Source: Paenibacillus sp. 481 (GTDB lineage: Bacteria > Bacillota > Bacilli > Paenibacillales > Paenibacillaceae). Taken from it: DNA of 64,000 nt. Position numbers and translations under genes: made by a program. Position 1 is the stretch's first letter. Every line of letters starts with the position of its first letter. The notes under the pieces are model-generated. The model saw only the letters and a list, made by a program, of their open reading frames with translations. It ran no database searches and had not been told where the DNA came from. Positions 7,713 to 18,135 of this stretch are shown here, piece after piece. The stretch spans positions 4,047,501-4,111,500 of the forward strand of contig NZ_CP075175.1 in NCBI RefSeq assembly GCF_021223605.1. The letters run 5' to 3'.

Positions 7713-10700
7713 ATGATGAAGAAAAAGATATCTATTTTACTTATTGTTGTATTGGTCCTAACCAGTTTGCCGTTAGCTCCGGCCGAAGCGAGACAAGCCA
7801 CGAATCGCGTTGTCGCTAAGTCTTCGTCATCTGTCAGCCAAACGGTCTATTCACCTTCTTTTAAACGGAATGCTGTGGATCAGACTATGACCGCAGACGA
7901 CCTCAACAATCTCATCACCGTCACCTCGGTAACTTACCAGTTCGATGTCAATCGCGACTGGGTTCTGAATGAAATGGCCAAGGGCTACCAGCTTCATCAT
8001 ATTTACCAAGGCTTAGAAAAGAAGCAGCAGGGCAACTCCTACGAGAAATTCATGACAGCTCAGTACCCCAACCTTCCACTAGATCCAGTAACCCTACACA
8101 ACACGAACTTGAACCATTTGAACAAAATAAAGAGTGTAACGGACGCGGTCTATGCCAAGGCGAAGGCTGTACCTAAACCTAAGCCTATTCTGGACAAGGC
8201 AAGCGCCAACTCTGTCACGGACCACGTGTACAGCTTGCAGGACGGGCTATTTAACACAAGTCCATATGATCAAATTGCACTCAAACAGAGAGCGCATAAG
8301 CCCGATCAAGCGCCTTATACCATCGGCTCGGACAATGAGCAAATCTCGACGATCGACGGTTCGCTGCAAGTATCCGCCACCGATTTGGTCATGTCCGGTG
8401 CTAATGGCATGGGATTTGCGCTTCGGAGAGTGTATGACAGCAGCCGCGCGAAGGATGATATCTACGTCACCAATGATACCAACAGCACGCGTCCTACTCC
8501 TGAAGATGAATTGCACGCGTTAGGAAAAGGGTGGATCTGGGATATTTCCTATATCCGAAATGCCTGGAAGGTGAATGAAGAGCGTTCCATTTACATCGCA
8601 GGTGTCGGCTCCTATCCCCTTGGCGATCCCCATGGGATCAATAAGCTATCGTTGCTTGGTTATCCTTATAAGGACTTGACGTTTGATGCTGCAACCGAAG
8701 AAGAGAGATTGGTCACCAAAATAAGTGGTAAAAGACCAGATTCTGTCCTGAAGGATCATAAAAGTGGCATCAAACAATATTTTAGCTTAGACGGTAAGTT
8801 GGTTCGAATGGACGACAAGTTTGGCAACTGGGTCGAGTTTATGTATCAAGGGCCCTCCATGGAAGAGGAGGTGCTTTGGTTTATTGTCAGTTCTTCCAAA
8901 GACGGAAAGGTTAATAATCAAATGTGGTTTGCTTACGATAAGATCAATCATACGGTGACAGTAAGCATGGATGATAAGAAGGTTATTTATAAGAAACGTA
9001 AAATCGGCGATGGGCCGAACGGAAAGTTTCGTGAACTGGAAGTGCTAGACGAGGTTATTGACCCTCTAGGTCGTTCAACGAAATACGGATATCGAGAATG
9101 GAATAACTTGCAGTTTAATCTGATGGAGAAGTACCGTTACGTAGGCCACCCTTCCGAGAAGCTTGAAACGTATGGGCAAAACAAAGCGATCTTACTGACA
9201 TCGATCGAGCATCCGACCAAAGCGCTCTCTCAATTTGGCATCCTCGGTGCATGGGAAATGAGTATTGGACCCTATGCGGTGGAACAAAGCATATACTATT
9301 CCTCCCGACACGTGTCGTACAGTTCGGCCTCCCAGACGAAGATGAACTCGACCGCGCTAACGTATAAAATACACGGCAGTTCCAAGTATGACGAAAAATA
9401 TACGTTAACGACGACTGTAGATGACGGCTTGAAATCAACGATGCACACGTATGAGCGACGGCCTGCTGGTTTCTATGAACCACCTAAGGTTTTTAATACT
9501 GAGGTGGTAAGTAAGGTAAACAACACGAACCAGTCGAAGCGTGTCCAGTACAGCTATGAGAGAGAGAAGCCGAATCCAACGCGGATGGAGGAAAGCTTTC
9601 AGGACGGTGCTCTTCATGCACCTAAGAAGACGACCGTCCGACAATATGATACCGCCGATTGGGGCTTGGTCGTATCGGAAACGAACCCGCTTAACGTGAC
9701 CAACCGCTACGACTATTCGTTGCCAACCGCTACGATTTCCAAAAGGGTTGGACGCGCGTTACTAAGCAGTGTTCAAGCGCTGAATGCGCAGACACAGTTG
9801 GTGACCGAGTACAAGTATGATCCGAACCATGGCGAGATGACGCAAATGCTCAGCAAAAATAATCAAGGTGCGTTATTACAGCAAGTTCAGCGGGAATACG
9901 ACCCGAATGGAAATCCGATCACGGTTCGGATACGGGGAGAGCAACAGGATACCATCGTCAAGCAGGAGTTTAGTCCACAATTGGGTGCTTTCTTCCCGAC
10001 TAAGCAAACGGTGGATGTCAAGAATGCAGAGGGTCAAGTGACGACTATCGTGAAGGAGGCCGACTATAATCGGTTCACGGGAGATATGATTTCCTACACC
10101 GATGGCAACCGTCACGCGACAACGTCTACGTATGATAAACTAGGAAGAGTCATCGCGGAGAAATATCCTGACGGCACCCAAACGATAATTGTGTACAATG
10201 ATGTCCAGAACACGATTACCGTCACCGATCCACGGGGCCATGTCACCGAGAAGGCTTTTGATCCGATCGGCAACCTTATCCGAGAGACAAACGGTCGCGG
10301 CACGGCGCATCATACGTATGATACACACGGGAGACTGCTCCGCAAAGGGACAGTCACGGGAGCTGGTATCGATTATGTCTATGACGCTTGGGGCCGAGTC
10401 ATCAAGGAGACAGCTGCCGGGAATGCGAAGCAGTATGAGTACAACGACATTGTGAACACGAAGGTCAGCATCGACGGAGAGGGCAACAAGATTCGAGAAA
10501 CGTACGACGTGCTAAATCGTGTTGTAAAAAGAGAAGAGCTCAAACCAGCAGGAGCAGTCGTACTGGCCCAGTACACGTATGACTTCGTAGGTAACGTCGT
10601 CTCGATGCGTGATGCCAAAGGTAACGAAACCAAATACGAGTACGATGCCTTAAGTCGCTTGACCGCTGTCATTGACGCCGATGGAAAAAAGGTGTCCTAC

Positions 10701-13112
10701 ACCTACAATGTAGCCGGCGATTTGGTTCAAATTCAGTACGCAGACGGAACCGTACTCAAGAAGAAATACGACGAAATCGGCCGCCTAATTGAGCAGATCG
10801 ATCCGAAGAACTTGAGCAAGCGATTCTATCATGATGCGAACAACAATTTGGTTAAAAGTATCGACCGCAAAGGTCAGGTGCACCAGTTCGGCTACAGCAA
10901 CCGTAACTTCCTCACGAGCAGCACGACGCCAATCCCAGAAGAAGGCGTTACGTATGCGTATGATGAGGGCGGCAATCGCATCGCGATGACCGATGCAACG
11001 GGGACGACGAGATATGCGTATTTTCCAACGGGAGAATTGCGAACGATCACGTATCCCGACCAAACCATGTTGAGCTATGAATACGAGGCGAGAAGCTTAC
11101 GAACGAAGCAAACCGTAACGACGCCGACGTTTAGCTCGTCGATGACGGTGAACTACGGCACGATGTTTTCGCATCCAACGTCGTTGCAAGTCACCGATCG
11201 CAACAACACGGCGTTAGCCACGATGAATTACACCTACGACAAATCCGAGACGAACTTAGCGAAGCTAAGCATGTCCAACGGAATCACCGAGACCTACACC
11301 TACGACGGCTTAAATCTAGCCCACATCCAACAGCACCAAGGCGCGACGCCATTTGGACAGTATCAATATAGCTATGACCCTAACCGCAATATCACCAGCA
11401 AAAATGAAAACGGCACGCCGTTCACATTCACCTATGACAAGCTCAATCGCATCCAGACGAACAGCCAGTTCAGCGAGACGTACACTTACGACGCACGCGA
11501 CAATCGCAGTACGCTAACGACCGCCAATCCACCTGTGCAAAAAGGCGCTCAATACAGCTATGACTCTCGCAATCGCTTAACGCGCGCAGTCACCGAAGAC
11601 GGGAACACCGTTACGTACCGCTACAACGGCGACGGCCTGATGGTCGAGCGCAGCCAAGCTGGAGAAACGACCCGCTACTACTACGACGACCGCAAAATCA
11701 TCGTCGCGGAAGGCAAAGTAGAGCCAAACGGTACCGTTACGATCACGTATGCCTATACTCATGACCCACGAGGTCGCTTACTGGCCCGCCAAGTCGCGAG
11801 CACCAATCAAATGCAGTACTACGTCACCAACGGCCACGGTGACGTCATCGAGATTCGCGACAGCCAAGGAACCGTGCTGAACAAGTACACGTACGACATC
11901 TGGGGCAAGCCGCTCATCGCGTCGGAGAAAGTACCGAACATTTTTCGCTACTCTAGCGAGTATTGGGATAGTGCAACGAACCTGCAATATTTGCGTTCTC
12001 GATGGTACGACCCGAGTATAGGGCGATTTACTACGGAAGACACGTATGAAGGGGAAATGAAAGAGCCTTTGACGTTGAACCTGTATACGTATGTAGAAAA
12101 TAACCCTCTGATTTACCACGATCCAAGTGGTGAATCTGTGATTAATTGTATGCACACATGCTTTTCTACGGGAACAAAGGTACAGACGGAAGATGGCTAT
12201 AAAGCGATAGAAGACATTAAAGTTGGCGACAAGGTTCTTGCTAAAAGCGAAGAAACAGGTGAACAAGCATATAAAGAAGTGCAAGAAACCTTCCAGCGTG
12301 TAGCCGAAGAGACGTATCATGTCACGGTCAAGGACACAATATTTATCACGACAGATGAACATCCATTCTGGGTGTCTGGTGTTGGCTGGATAAAAGCTAA
12401 AGAGCTGAAGGTTGGTGATAAGCTCATAGATAACGAAGGTAAGGAATATGCAATTGAGCATATTGAGATTAAAAAAGCACCGACAAAGGTATATAATCTA
12501 AGAGTAGATGGATATCACAATTACTTTGTCACCGATTTAAAGATTTGGACGCATAACTGCGGCGGAAGTGGAGGCGGCGGTGGAGGATTTAGGTTTAACT
12601 TTAGCTTCTTTAGAGGCAGTGATGTTCCTGTCTCAAAGCCTAGCGCGGTTCCATCTGTAACGTATCCTAAGCCAAAGATTAGTGAATCAAAGGTAACAAA
12701 CTCATCTAATTCAGGTAATAATGTTTCTAAGCTCACGAGTTCAACTTATGCAACTAAGAGTGATTCTAAGGGTACTACAAAGGAAGTAGGTAAAGGCGTT
12801 ACTAGAGGTGACAGTTATGTTGATTTAACAGGTCATAGGAAAGATCATATTCTTAATCGTCACCAAGCAGGTGCAGGCAAAGCAGGTAAGACAGAGTTTC
12901 CTTCCAACTGGAGTAAAGGGAGAATATTACACCATATTTCAGATATTGCTACAGATCCGAGGGCAATTAGAGGAACTGGGAAGTGGAATTCACCATTTTC
13001 GATAGGTGTACGTAGTGGAGTAAGAATTCGTGTAGATTTTTATCCACCAAACCATAAGTATGCAGGGAAAATTTCCACAGCATATCCGTTATATGGCCCT
13101 ATTAAACCTTAA
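7713..13112 (+). CDS. Secreted Rhs/YD-repeat polymorphic toxin with Hint domain and EndoU-type nuclease tip
   Basis: WapA-like toxin of 1799 residues. It has a signal peptide (1-26, ending AEA), an N-terminal unique region, an Rhs-type start near residue 205 (ISTIDGSLQVSATDLV), and many YD repeats to about 1400. The core-closing segment contains RSRWYDPSIGRFTTED and LYTYVENNPLIYHDPSGE. A Hint (intein-like) domain runs from Cys1483 (CFSTGTKVQT) through TTDEHPFWV to H-N-C at 1614-1616, so self-cleavage at the Asn is plausible. After a glycine-rich linker and the segment KPKISESKV comes a roughly 100-residue tip. DHILNRHQAGAG, KTEFPSNWS and ISTAYPLY mark it as a bacterial EndoU-type RNase. A candidate immunity gene follows 30 bases later. 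Confidence 0.92.
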   Translation: MMKKKISILLIVVLVLTSLPLAPAEARQATNRVVAKSSSSVSQTVYSPSFKRNAVDQTMTADDLNNLITVTSVTYQFDVNRDWVLNEMAKGYQLHHIYQGLEKKQQGNSYEKFMTAQYPNLPLDPVTLHNTNLNHLNKIKSVTDAVYAKAKAVPKPKPILDKASANSVTDHVYSLQDGLFNTSPYDQIALKQRAHKPDQAPYTIGSDNEQISTIDGSLQVSATDLVMSGANGMGFALRRVYDSSRAKDDIYVTNDTNSTRPTPEDELHALGKGWIWDISYIRNAWKVNEERSIYIAGVGSYPLGDPHGINKLSLLGYPYKDLTFDAATEEERLVTKISGKRPDSVLKDHKSGIKQYFSLDGKLVRMDDKFGNWVEFMYQGPSMEEEVLWFIVSSSKDGKVNNQMWFAYDKINHTVTVSMDDKKVIYKKRKIGDGPNGKFRELEVLDEVIDPLGRSTKYGYREWNNLQFNLMEKYRYVGHPSEKLETYGQNKAILLTSIEHPTKALSQFGILGAWEMSIGPYAVEQSIYYSSRHVSYSSASQTKMNSTALTYKIHGSSKYDEKYTLTTTVDDGLKSTMHTYERRPAGFYEPPKVFNTEVVSKVNNTNQSKRVQYSYEREKPNPTRMEESFQDGALHAPKKTTVRQYDTADWGLVVSETNPLNVTNRYDYSLPTATISKRVGRALLSSVQALNAQTQLVTEYKYDPNHGEMTQMLSKNNQGALLQQVQREYDPNGNPITVRIRGEQQDTIVKQEFSPQLGAFFPTKQTVDVKNAEGQVTTIVKEADYNRFTGDMISYTDGNRHATTSTYDKLGRVIAEKYPDGTQTIIVYNDVQNTITVTDPRGHVTEKAFDPIGNLIRETNGRGTAHHTYDTHGRLLRKGTVTGAGIDYVYDAWGRVIKETAAGNAKQYEYNDIVNTKVSIDGEGNKIRETYDVLNRVVKREELKPAGAVVLAQYTYDFVGNVVSMRDAKGNETKYEYDALSRLTAVIDADGKKVSYTYNVAGDLVQIQYADGTVLKKKYDEIGRLIEQIDPKNLSKRFYHDANNNLVKSIDRKGQVHQFGYSNRNFLTSSTTPIPEEGVTYAYDEGGNRIAMTDATGTTRYAYFPTGELRTITYPDQTMLSYEYEARSLRTKQTVTTPTFSSSMTVNYGTMFSHPTSLQVTDRNNTALATMNYTYDKSETNLAKLSMSNGITETYTYDGLNLAHIQQHQGATPFGQYQYSYDPNRNITSKNENGTPFTFTYDKLNRIQTNSQFSETYTYDARDNRSTLTTANPPVQKGAQYSYDSRNRLTRAVTEDGNTVTYRYNGDGLMVERSQAGETTRYYYDDRKIIVAEGKVEPNGTVTITYAYTHDPRGRLLARQVASTNQMQYYVTNGHGDVIEIRDSQGTVLNKYTYDIWGKPLIASEKVPNIFRYSSEYWDSATNLQYLRSRWYDPSIGRFTTEDTYEGEMKEPLTLNLYTYVENNPLIYHDPSGESVINCMHTCFSTGTKVQTEDGYKAIEDIKVGDKVLAKSEETGEQAYKEVQETFQRVAEETYHVTVKDTIFITTDEHPFWVSGVGWIKAKELKVGDKLIDNEGKEYAIEHIEIKKAPTKVYNLRVDGYHNYFVTDLKIWTHNCGGSGGGGGGFRFNFSFFRGSDVPVSKPSAVPSVTYPKPKISESKVTNSSNSGNNVSKLTSSTYATKSDSKGTTKEVGKGVTRGDSYVDLTGHRKDHILNRHQAGAGKAGKTEFPSNWSKGRILHHISDIATDPRAIRGTGKWNSPFSIGVRSGVRIRVDFYPPNHKYAGKISTAYPLYGPIKP

Positions 13113-13142
13113 ACTAATAAGGAGGGGAGTCAAATAGATATA

Positions 13143-13421
13143 GTGCTTGAAAAGCTCTTAATGGAGTATATAACAAATTCACGTAATATCATTTCATCTG
13201 AAGGACTTGAAGGTATTTTTCATTATCTCGAACATGGCGAATATGAGATGTCATTTGAGGGCTTAGTTATTGAACTTTATTCGATTGGTAAGTATCCTAT
13301 CGATTTTAATTTTGACAAATGGAGGTATACAGCTATCTCTTTAGGGTTAGACACGGAGTCTGTTTTTGATGACCAGTTCTGGAATAAATTCAATGATTGG
13401 GGATCAGCGTATTCATATTAG
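13143..13421 (+). CDS. Candidate immunity protein for the EndoU tip (MafI-like)
   Basis: Acidic 92-residue protein directly after the toxin, as expected for a cognate antitoxin/immunity protein. The segment LEGIFHYLEHGEYEMSFEGLVIELY resembles the MafI-type immunity family, small acidic helical proteins paired with MafB toxins, several of which carry EndoU domains. The start is GTG, 13 bases after GGAGGGGAG (13121-13129), a somewhat long spacing; no better in-frame start exists. Position strongly supports an immunity role; the MafI link is by pattern only. Confidence 0.65.
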   Translation: MLEKLLMEYITNSRNIISSEGLEGIFHYLEHGEYEMSFEGLVIELYSIGKYPIDFNFDKWRYTAISLGLDTESVFDDQFWNKFNDWGSAYSY

Positions 13422-13460
13422 TAATGCAAAATTATTTATCGAACCTTGATTGGCCTCATA

Positions 13461-15054
13461 GGGCTGTTGACAAAATAAAAATGATCCCTCAAATAAAATG
13501 ATATTAAAGCAACCGTGTAGAATTTGTTCTCTACACGGTTTTATTTTTGGATGTGTTCGCAAATGATGGAAATAAATAAAGAAAATCAACATCAGTTCAT
13601 GCTTTTTAATTTGGAAGACTGTATCCCAGCAAATCACTTACTACGCTCTATAGAGAAGGTTGTAGATTTTTCGTTTATATATAAGAAAGTCCAGCATTTG
13701 TACTCCCCAATTGGCAGAAAATCAATTGATCCCGTCATACTTATAAAAATGCTACTTCTTGGGTATCTGTATGGCATTCCTTCTGAAAGAAAGCTAAAAG
13801 AACAAGTGCAATTGAATCTGGCATTTCGATGGTATTTAGGATTAGGTTTGGAAGAATCCATTCCGGATCATTCGACACTTAGTCAGAATCGCCGGCGCAG
13901 ATTTAAGGAGAGTACGATCTTTCAAGAAATATTCGATCATATCGTTTCAACATGTGTATCTTCAGGGCTTGTGACAGGTGAGGGGATTGTCACTGACTCT
14001 ACACACATTAAAGCTCATGCTTCCGATTACCAAAGCGAAAAGGTATGGAAAGAGCAAACCCTTTCGGACTATTTAAAAGAACTAGAACAGGAAGTTCATA
14101 GACTGGAGAAGAAGCTACAAGATAAACGAGAAGTTCAAGGGAAGAAAAAATGTGGTCCTTCTAAGCAATCCCCACCAGATAAATCTGAACGAAAAGAAGT
14201 CAAGCGTAGCACGACAGATCCCGATTCTGGTTGGCTGAATAGACCACAAAAGCCGGTCGGTTACCACTATCTCGGACATACAAGTATAGACACCAAACAT
14301 GGAATCATAACGGATATCCATGTGACCCCAGGCAATGTAAATGATAACGACCCCTATGTAGAGAGGCTTTCCCTGCAAAAGACTAAATTTGGATTGTCCA
14401 TTCAAAAAGTTGGCGCCGACAAAGGCTACGACAGTTCCCTGATTCATCACGGATTAAAAAAACTAGATATTCAGGGTTATATCGCCCCTCAGCAACATAG
14501 TAGCATCGATAGTATTGATGGAAAAAATTTATTTATGATCCTGTAATGGATACGTATATTTGTCCAGCAGGAAAAAATGTAGGGTTCACTTATATATCAA
14601 GGAGGGGAACTCATTATTACCAGATCTACACAGCAAAAACGAAGGATTGTAAAGCTTGTCCTCTAAGCGACAGATGTTTTACCAAATCAAAACCCTATCG
14701 CAGCATAACAAGACCCCTATTTCATGAAGCATTGGAGCAAAATAGAACGCGATCCAAGACACCGGAGTATAAGCGAATTCAACGTCTGCGGAGAATATGG
14801 TGTGAAGGAACCTTCGGTACGATGAAGCAAGTGCACAATCTACGCAAGACATACAAAAGAGGCATTCGGAACGCACTCGAACATTGCCTCTTTTCGGCGT
14901 TGGCCATGAATCTAAAAAGGATGACAAAAGCGATGATCTATAGGGGAAAATGATGCACCGCAGGGTGTTTGCTGAAGATTATTCAGTTAAAAAGATGCTT
15001 AAAAGTTAAGATGGGCCCGGAAATTTAATTCCGAACCCATTTTGTCAACAGCCC
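13461..15054 (+). mobile_element. IS1182-family-type insertion sequence
   Basis: A 1594-bp element bounded by perfect 16-bp inverted repeats: GGGCTGTTGACAAAAT at 13461-13476 and its complement at 15039-15054. It encodes a DDE transposase split by a frameshift. No clear target duplication is visible (left flank CTCATA, right flank CTCCTT). The flanks appear to be the two arms of a former terminator: AACCTTGA at 13442-13449, and TCGAGGTT plus a T-run at 15066-15080. Confidence 0.88.
13563..14953 (+). pseudogene. IS1182-type transposase, interrupted by a -1 frameshift in an A6 run
   Basis: The first part (to the stop at 14544-14546) has the N-terminal helical domain (NHLLRSIEKVVDF), the segment PVILIKMLLLGYLYGI, and DDE-region stretches GIVTDSTHIKAHAS, GYHYLGHTSIDTKHGII and GADKGYD. 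It then runs out of frame after SIDSIDGK. The other frame continues with the expected YDPVMDTYICPAGK, CKACPLSDRCF and the C-terminal catalytic region RIWCEGTFGTMKQ, ending at 14953. The switch point is GGAAAAAATTT at 14520-14530, which contains A-AAA-AAT, a heptamer able to support a -1 slip. So this is either a one-base deletion (dead element) or slippage-controlled expression. The start is probably ATG 13563 or the second ATG at 13566. Confidence 0.8.
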
Positions 15055-15117
15055 CTCCTTGCCTTTCGAGGTTTATTTTTTACATACTATAATAATAACA
15101 AAACCTATTTTGGTAGT

Positions 15118-17170
15118 ACGACGCCTTAAGCCGTCTAACCGCCGTCATTGACGCCGAAGTACACCTACAATGAGCCAGTGATTTGATCCAAATTCAGTAC
15201 GCATACGGAAGTGTACTCAAGAAGAAATACGACGAAATCGGCCGCCTGATCGAGCAGATCGATCCGAAAAACTTGAGCAAGCTATTCTATCACGATGCGA
15301 ACAACAATTTGGTCAAAAGCATCGACCGCAAAGGTCAGGTTCATCAGTTCGGCTACAGCAACCGTAACTTCCTCACAAGCAGCACGACGCCAATCCCAGA
15401 AGAAGGCGTTACGTATGCGTATGATGAGGGCGGCAATCGCATCGCGATGACCGATGCAACGGGGACGACGAGATATGCGTATTTTCCAACGGGAGAATTG
15501 CGAACGATCACGTATCCCGACCAAACCACGTTGAGCTATGAATATGAGGCGAGAAGCTTACGAACGAAGCAAACCGTAACGACGCCGACGTTTAGCTCGT
15601 CGATGACGGTGAACTACGGCACGATGTTTTCGCATCCAACGTCGTTGCAAGTCACCGATCGCAACAACACAGCGTTAGCCACGATGAACTACACCTACGA
15701 CAAATCCGAGACGAACTTAGCGAAGCTAAGCATGTCCAACGGAATCACCGAGACCTACACCTACGACGGCTTAAATTTAGCCCACATCCAACAGCACCAA
15801 GGGGCGACGCCATTTGGGCAGTATCAATACAGCTATGACCCTAACCGCAATATCACCAGCAAAAATGAAAACGGCACGCCGTTCACCTTCACCTATGACA
15901 AGCTCAATCGCGTTCAAACGAACAGCCAGTTCAGCGAGACGTACACCTACGACGCACGTGACAATCGCAGTACGCTAACGACCGCCAATCCACCTGTGCA
16001 AAAAGGCGCTCAATACAGCTATGACTCCCGCAATCGCTTAACGCGTGCAGTCACCGAAGACGGCAACACCGTTACGTACCGCTACAACGGTGACGGCCTG
16101 ATGGTCGAGCGCAGCCAAGCTGGCGAGACCACACGCTACTACTACGACGACCGCAAAATCATCGTCGCGGAAGGCAAAGTAGAGCCTAGCGGAACCGTTA
16201 CACTCACGTATGCCTATGCTCATGACCCACGAGGTCGCTTACTGGCTCGTCAAGTCGCGAGCACCAATCAAATGCAGTACTACGTAACCAACGGCCACGG
16301 TGACGTCACCGAGCTTCGCGACAGCCAAGGAACTGTGCTGAACACATACACGTATGACATTTGGGGCAAGCCGCTCATCGCGTCGGAGAAAGTACCGAAC
16401 ATTTTTCGCTACTCTAGCGAGTATTGGGATAATGCCACAAACCTGCAATACTTGCGTTCTCGTTGGTACGACCCAAACATTGGAAGATTCACAACCGAGG
16501 ATGCGTATGAAGGGGAAATGAAAGAGCCTCTAACATTGAATCTGTATACGTATGTTGAGAATAATCCTTTACTTTACCATGATCCAAGTGGTGAATTTAG
16601 CGTATTAAACTGTATGCGTCGCTGTTTTTCTGCTGGAACAAAGGTACAGACGAAAGACGGCTACAAAGCGATAGAAGACATTAAAGTCGGGGACAAGGTT
16701 CTCGCCAAAAGCGAGGAAACAGGCGAGTTAGCGTATAAAGAAGTAGAAGAGACCTTCCAGCGTGAAGTAGAAGAGACCTATCACGTTACCGTCAAGGATA
16801 CGACATTTGTCACGACAGATGAGCATCCGTTCTGGGTATCTGGTGTTGGCTGGATAGAGGCAAAGAATCTCAAGGTTGGCGATAAGCTGATTGACAATGA
16901 GGGCAAGGAATATGCTATCGAGAGCATTGAGATTAAAAAAGAGCACACGAAGGTTTATAATTTCAGAGTAGATGGCTACCATAACTACTTTGTCACCGAT
17001 TTGAAAATCTGGACGCATAACTGCGGCGGAGGAGGCGGTGGAGCAGGTGGAGGCGGAGGATTTAGATTTAATTTTTCTGGAGACAGTGATGTTCCTTCTC
17101 CTAAGCCAAGCGCGGTCCCATCTGTAACGCCGCCTAAGCCGAAGATTAGTGAGTCAAAGGTAGCTAATTC
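15118..17170 (+). repeat. Partial duplication of the rhs core and Hint region
   Basis: This block repeats 10642-12705 of the large rhs gene with very high identity in both DNA and protein. The first 65 bases (15118-15182) are degraded by small deletions and a stop, so the frame opens only at 15183. The match continues through YD repeats, core and Hint domain to the segment KPKISESKV, after which the two tips are unrelated. This is the pattern of rhs tip replacement by recombination. Confidence 0.9.
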
Positions 17171-17552
17171 GACAAATATAACTAGCGGGTCAAGTAAAAC
17201 TCTAGTACCTACGAAACCCAATGGTGGAAGTAATGCTAAAGATTTTGTTAACCCGCATGCTGAAAAACATTTATATGATCCGAGTAAAAAATCAACTCCC
17301 AATAAGACACAATATGGGAAAGATGTTGATGTTGCCAAACTAAGAAAAGAAACAGTGACAAACCCTGATAGGGCGTACTCTAACTGGCCTAGTCCTTACA
17401 ATCCAAATAAATATAGAATTACAAAGTACTATAAAGAATTCTACGGAAATATCAGTACACCAGATACTCGAACGGGAAGCCACAGAGTATTCATTCATCA
17501 TGATAAGCCAAACAGAAGTTCTCACTTCCCTTATTTTCCAAGAAAAAAATAG
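15183..17552 (+). CDS. Displaced (orphan) Rhs C-terminal cassette with Hint domain and a different toxin tip
   Basis: A 789-codon frame that lacks a signal peptide and most of the Rhs shell. It starts within a YD repeat (QIQYAYGSVLKKKYDEIG), and no convincing ribosome binding site precedes it, so it is probably silent or a recombination donor. It keeps about eight YD repeats, the core end (RSRWYDPNIGRFTTED), and a complete Hint domain from Cys481 (CFSAGTKVQT) to H-N-C near 614. The tip (about 680-789) is unrelated to EndoU and rich in histidine: NPHAEKHLYDPSKK, a middle helix VDVAKLRKETV, and GSHRVFIHHDKPNRSSHFP. The toxin family was not recognised; the histidines would suit a nuclease, which is only a guess. 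Confidence 0.82.
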   Translation: MIQIQYAYGSVLKKKYDEIGRLIEQIDPKNLSKLFYHDANNNLVKSIDRKGQVHQFGYSNRNFLTSSTTPIPEEGVTYAYDEGGNRIAMTDATGTTRYAYFPTGELRTITYPDQTTLSYEYEARSLRTKQTVTTPTFSSSMTVNYGTMFSHPTSLQVTDRNNTALATMNYTYDKSETNLAKLSMSNGITETYTYDGLNLAHIQQHQGATPFGQYQYSYDPNRNITSKNENGTPFTFTYDKLNRVQTNSQFSETYTYDARDNRSTLTTANPPVQKGAQYSYDSRNRLTRAVTEDGNTVTYRYNGDGLMVERSQAGETTRYYYDDRKIIVAEGKVEPSGTVTLTYAYAHDPRGRLLARQVASTNQMQYYVTNGHGDVTELRDSQGTVLNTYTYDIWGKPLIASEKVPNIFRYSSEYWDNATNLQYLRSRWYDPNIGRFTTEDAYEGEMKEPLTLNLYTYVENNPLLYHDPSGEFSVLNCMRRCFSAGTKVQTKDGYKAIEDIKVGDKVLAKSEETGELAYKEVEETFQREVEETYHVTVKDTTFVTTDEHPFWVSGVGWIEAKNLKVGDKLIDNEGKEYAIESIEIKKEHTKVYNFRVDGYHNYFVTDLKIWTHNCGGGGGGAGGGGGFRFNFSGDSDVPSPKPSAVPSVTPPKPKISESKVANSTNITSGSSKTLVPTKPNGGSNAKDFVNPHAEKHLYDPSKKSTPNKTQYGKDVDVAKLRKETVTNPDRAYSNWPSPYNPNKYRITKYYKEFYGNISTPDTRTGSHRVFIHHDKPNRSSHFPYFPRKK

Positions 17553-17571
17553 ATTAAGTAGGTGAAAGAAC

Positions 17572-18084
17572 GTGAGTATATTTTTATATCATGCTTATTT
17601 ACCTGAAAATCATGAACATCATGTAGCACTAGAGGAAATCATGAACGAAGGTATCAAGCATTCGACAAAATCAAATGAGCGATACAGTAACGGTGGAGCA
17701 ATAAAACCCGAGTTAACTAAACAACTCAAACCATCAGGGGTACCAGTTTGGGTTAATTTTGAAGCAGTGATAGGTGTAGATTTATTCAATCGATTTTCAA
17801 AGTCATTTTTTTTTCCTGTGTTTACAGATAAAATTCAAGTTTTTAATAGCGAGGTATCTCTTTCCATTTATGATCAAGCATTTTATGAGGATTTGAAGGA
17901 TTTCGATGAAGAAGCTTTGAATTTTGATACAGGGGAAACCATTGAATATTGGATTAGTGAGTACTGGAAAAGTATGATAACGCTTGAAGAATATTTGTTA
18001 AAGAAGCCATTTCAAAAACCAGAAGTGCTGATTTTTGAAACTGTCCCTCCAGAAATTATTCAAGTGTGTGAAGATAACGCATAG
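17572..18084 (+). CDS. Candidate immunity protein for the second rhs tip
   Basis: A 170-residue acidic protein that starts 20 bases after the orphan toxin (GTG start; TAGGTGAAAG upstream), the standard place for an immunity gene. It opens IFLYHAYLPENHEHHVALEEIMNEGI, a pattern shared with proteins of ADP-ribosyltransferase-like fold, then has VWVNFEAVIGVDLF and many acidic and aromatic residues. No family is assigned. Function as immunity rests on position. Confidence 0.55.
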   Translation: MSIFLYHAYLPENHEHHVALEEIMNEGIKHSTKSNERYSNGGAIKPELTKQLKPSGVPVWVNFEAVIGVDLFNRFSKSFFFPVFTDKIQVFNSEVSLSIYDQAFYEDLKDFDEEALNFDTGETIEYWISEYWKSMITLEEYLLKKPFQKPEVLIFETVPPEIIQVCEDNA

Positions 18085-18135
18085 AGACTTCACTTCTCAG
18101 CAACAAGAATAATTTGTGAGTGTAAGGGGCATGAA

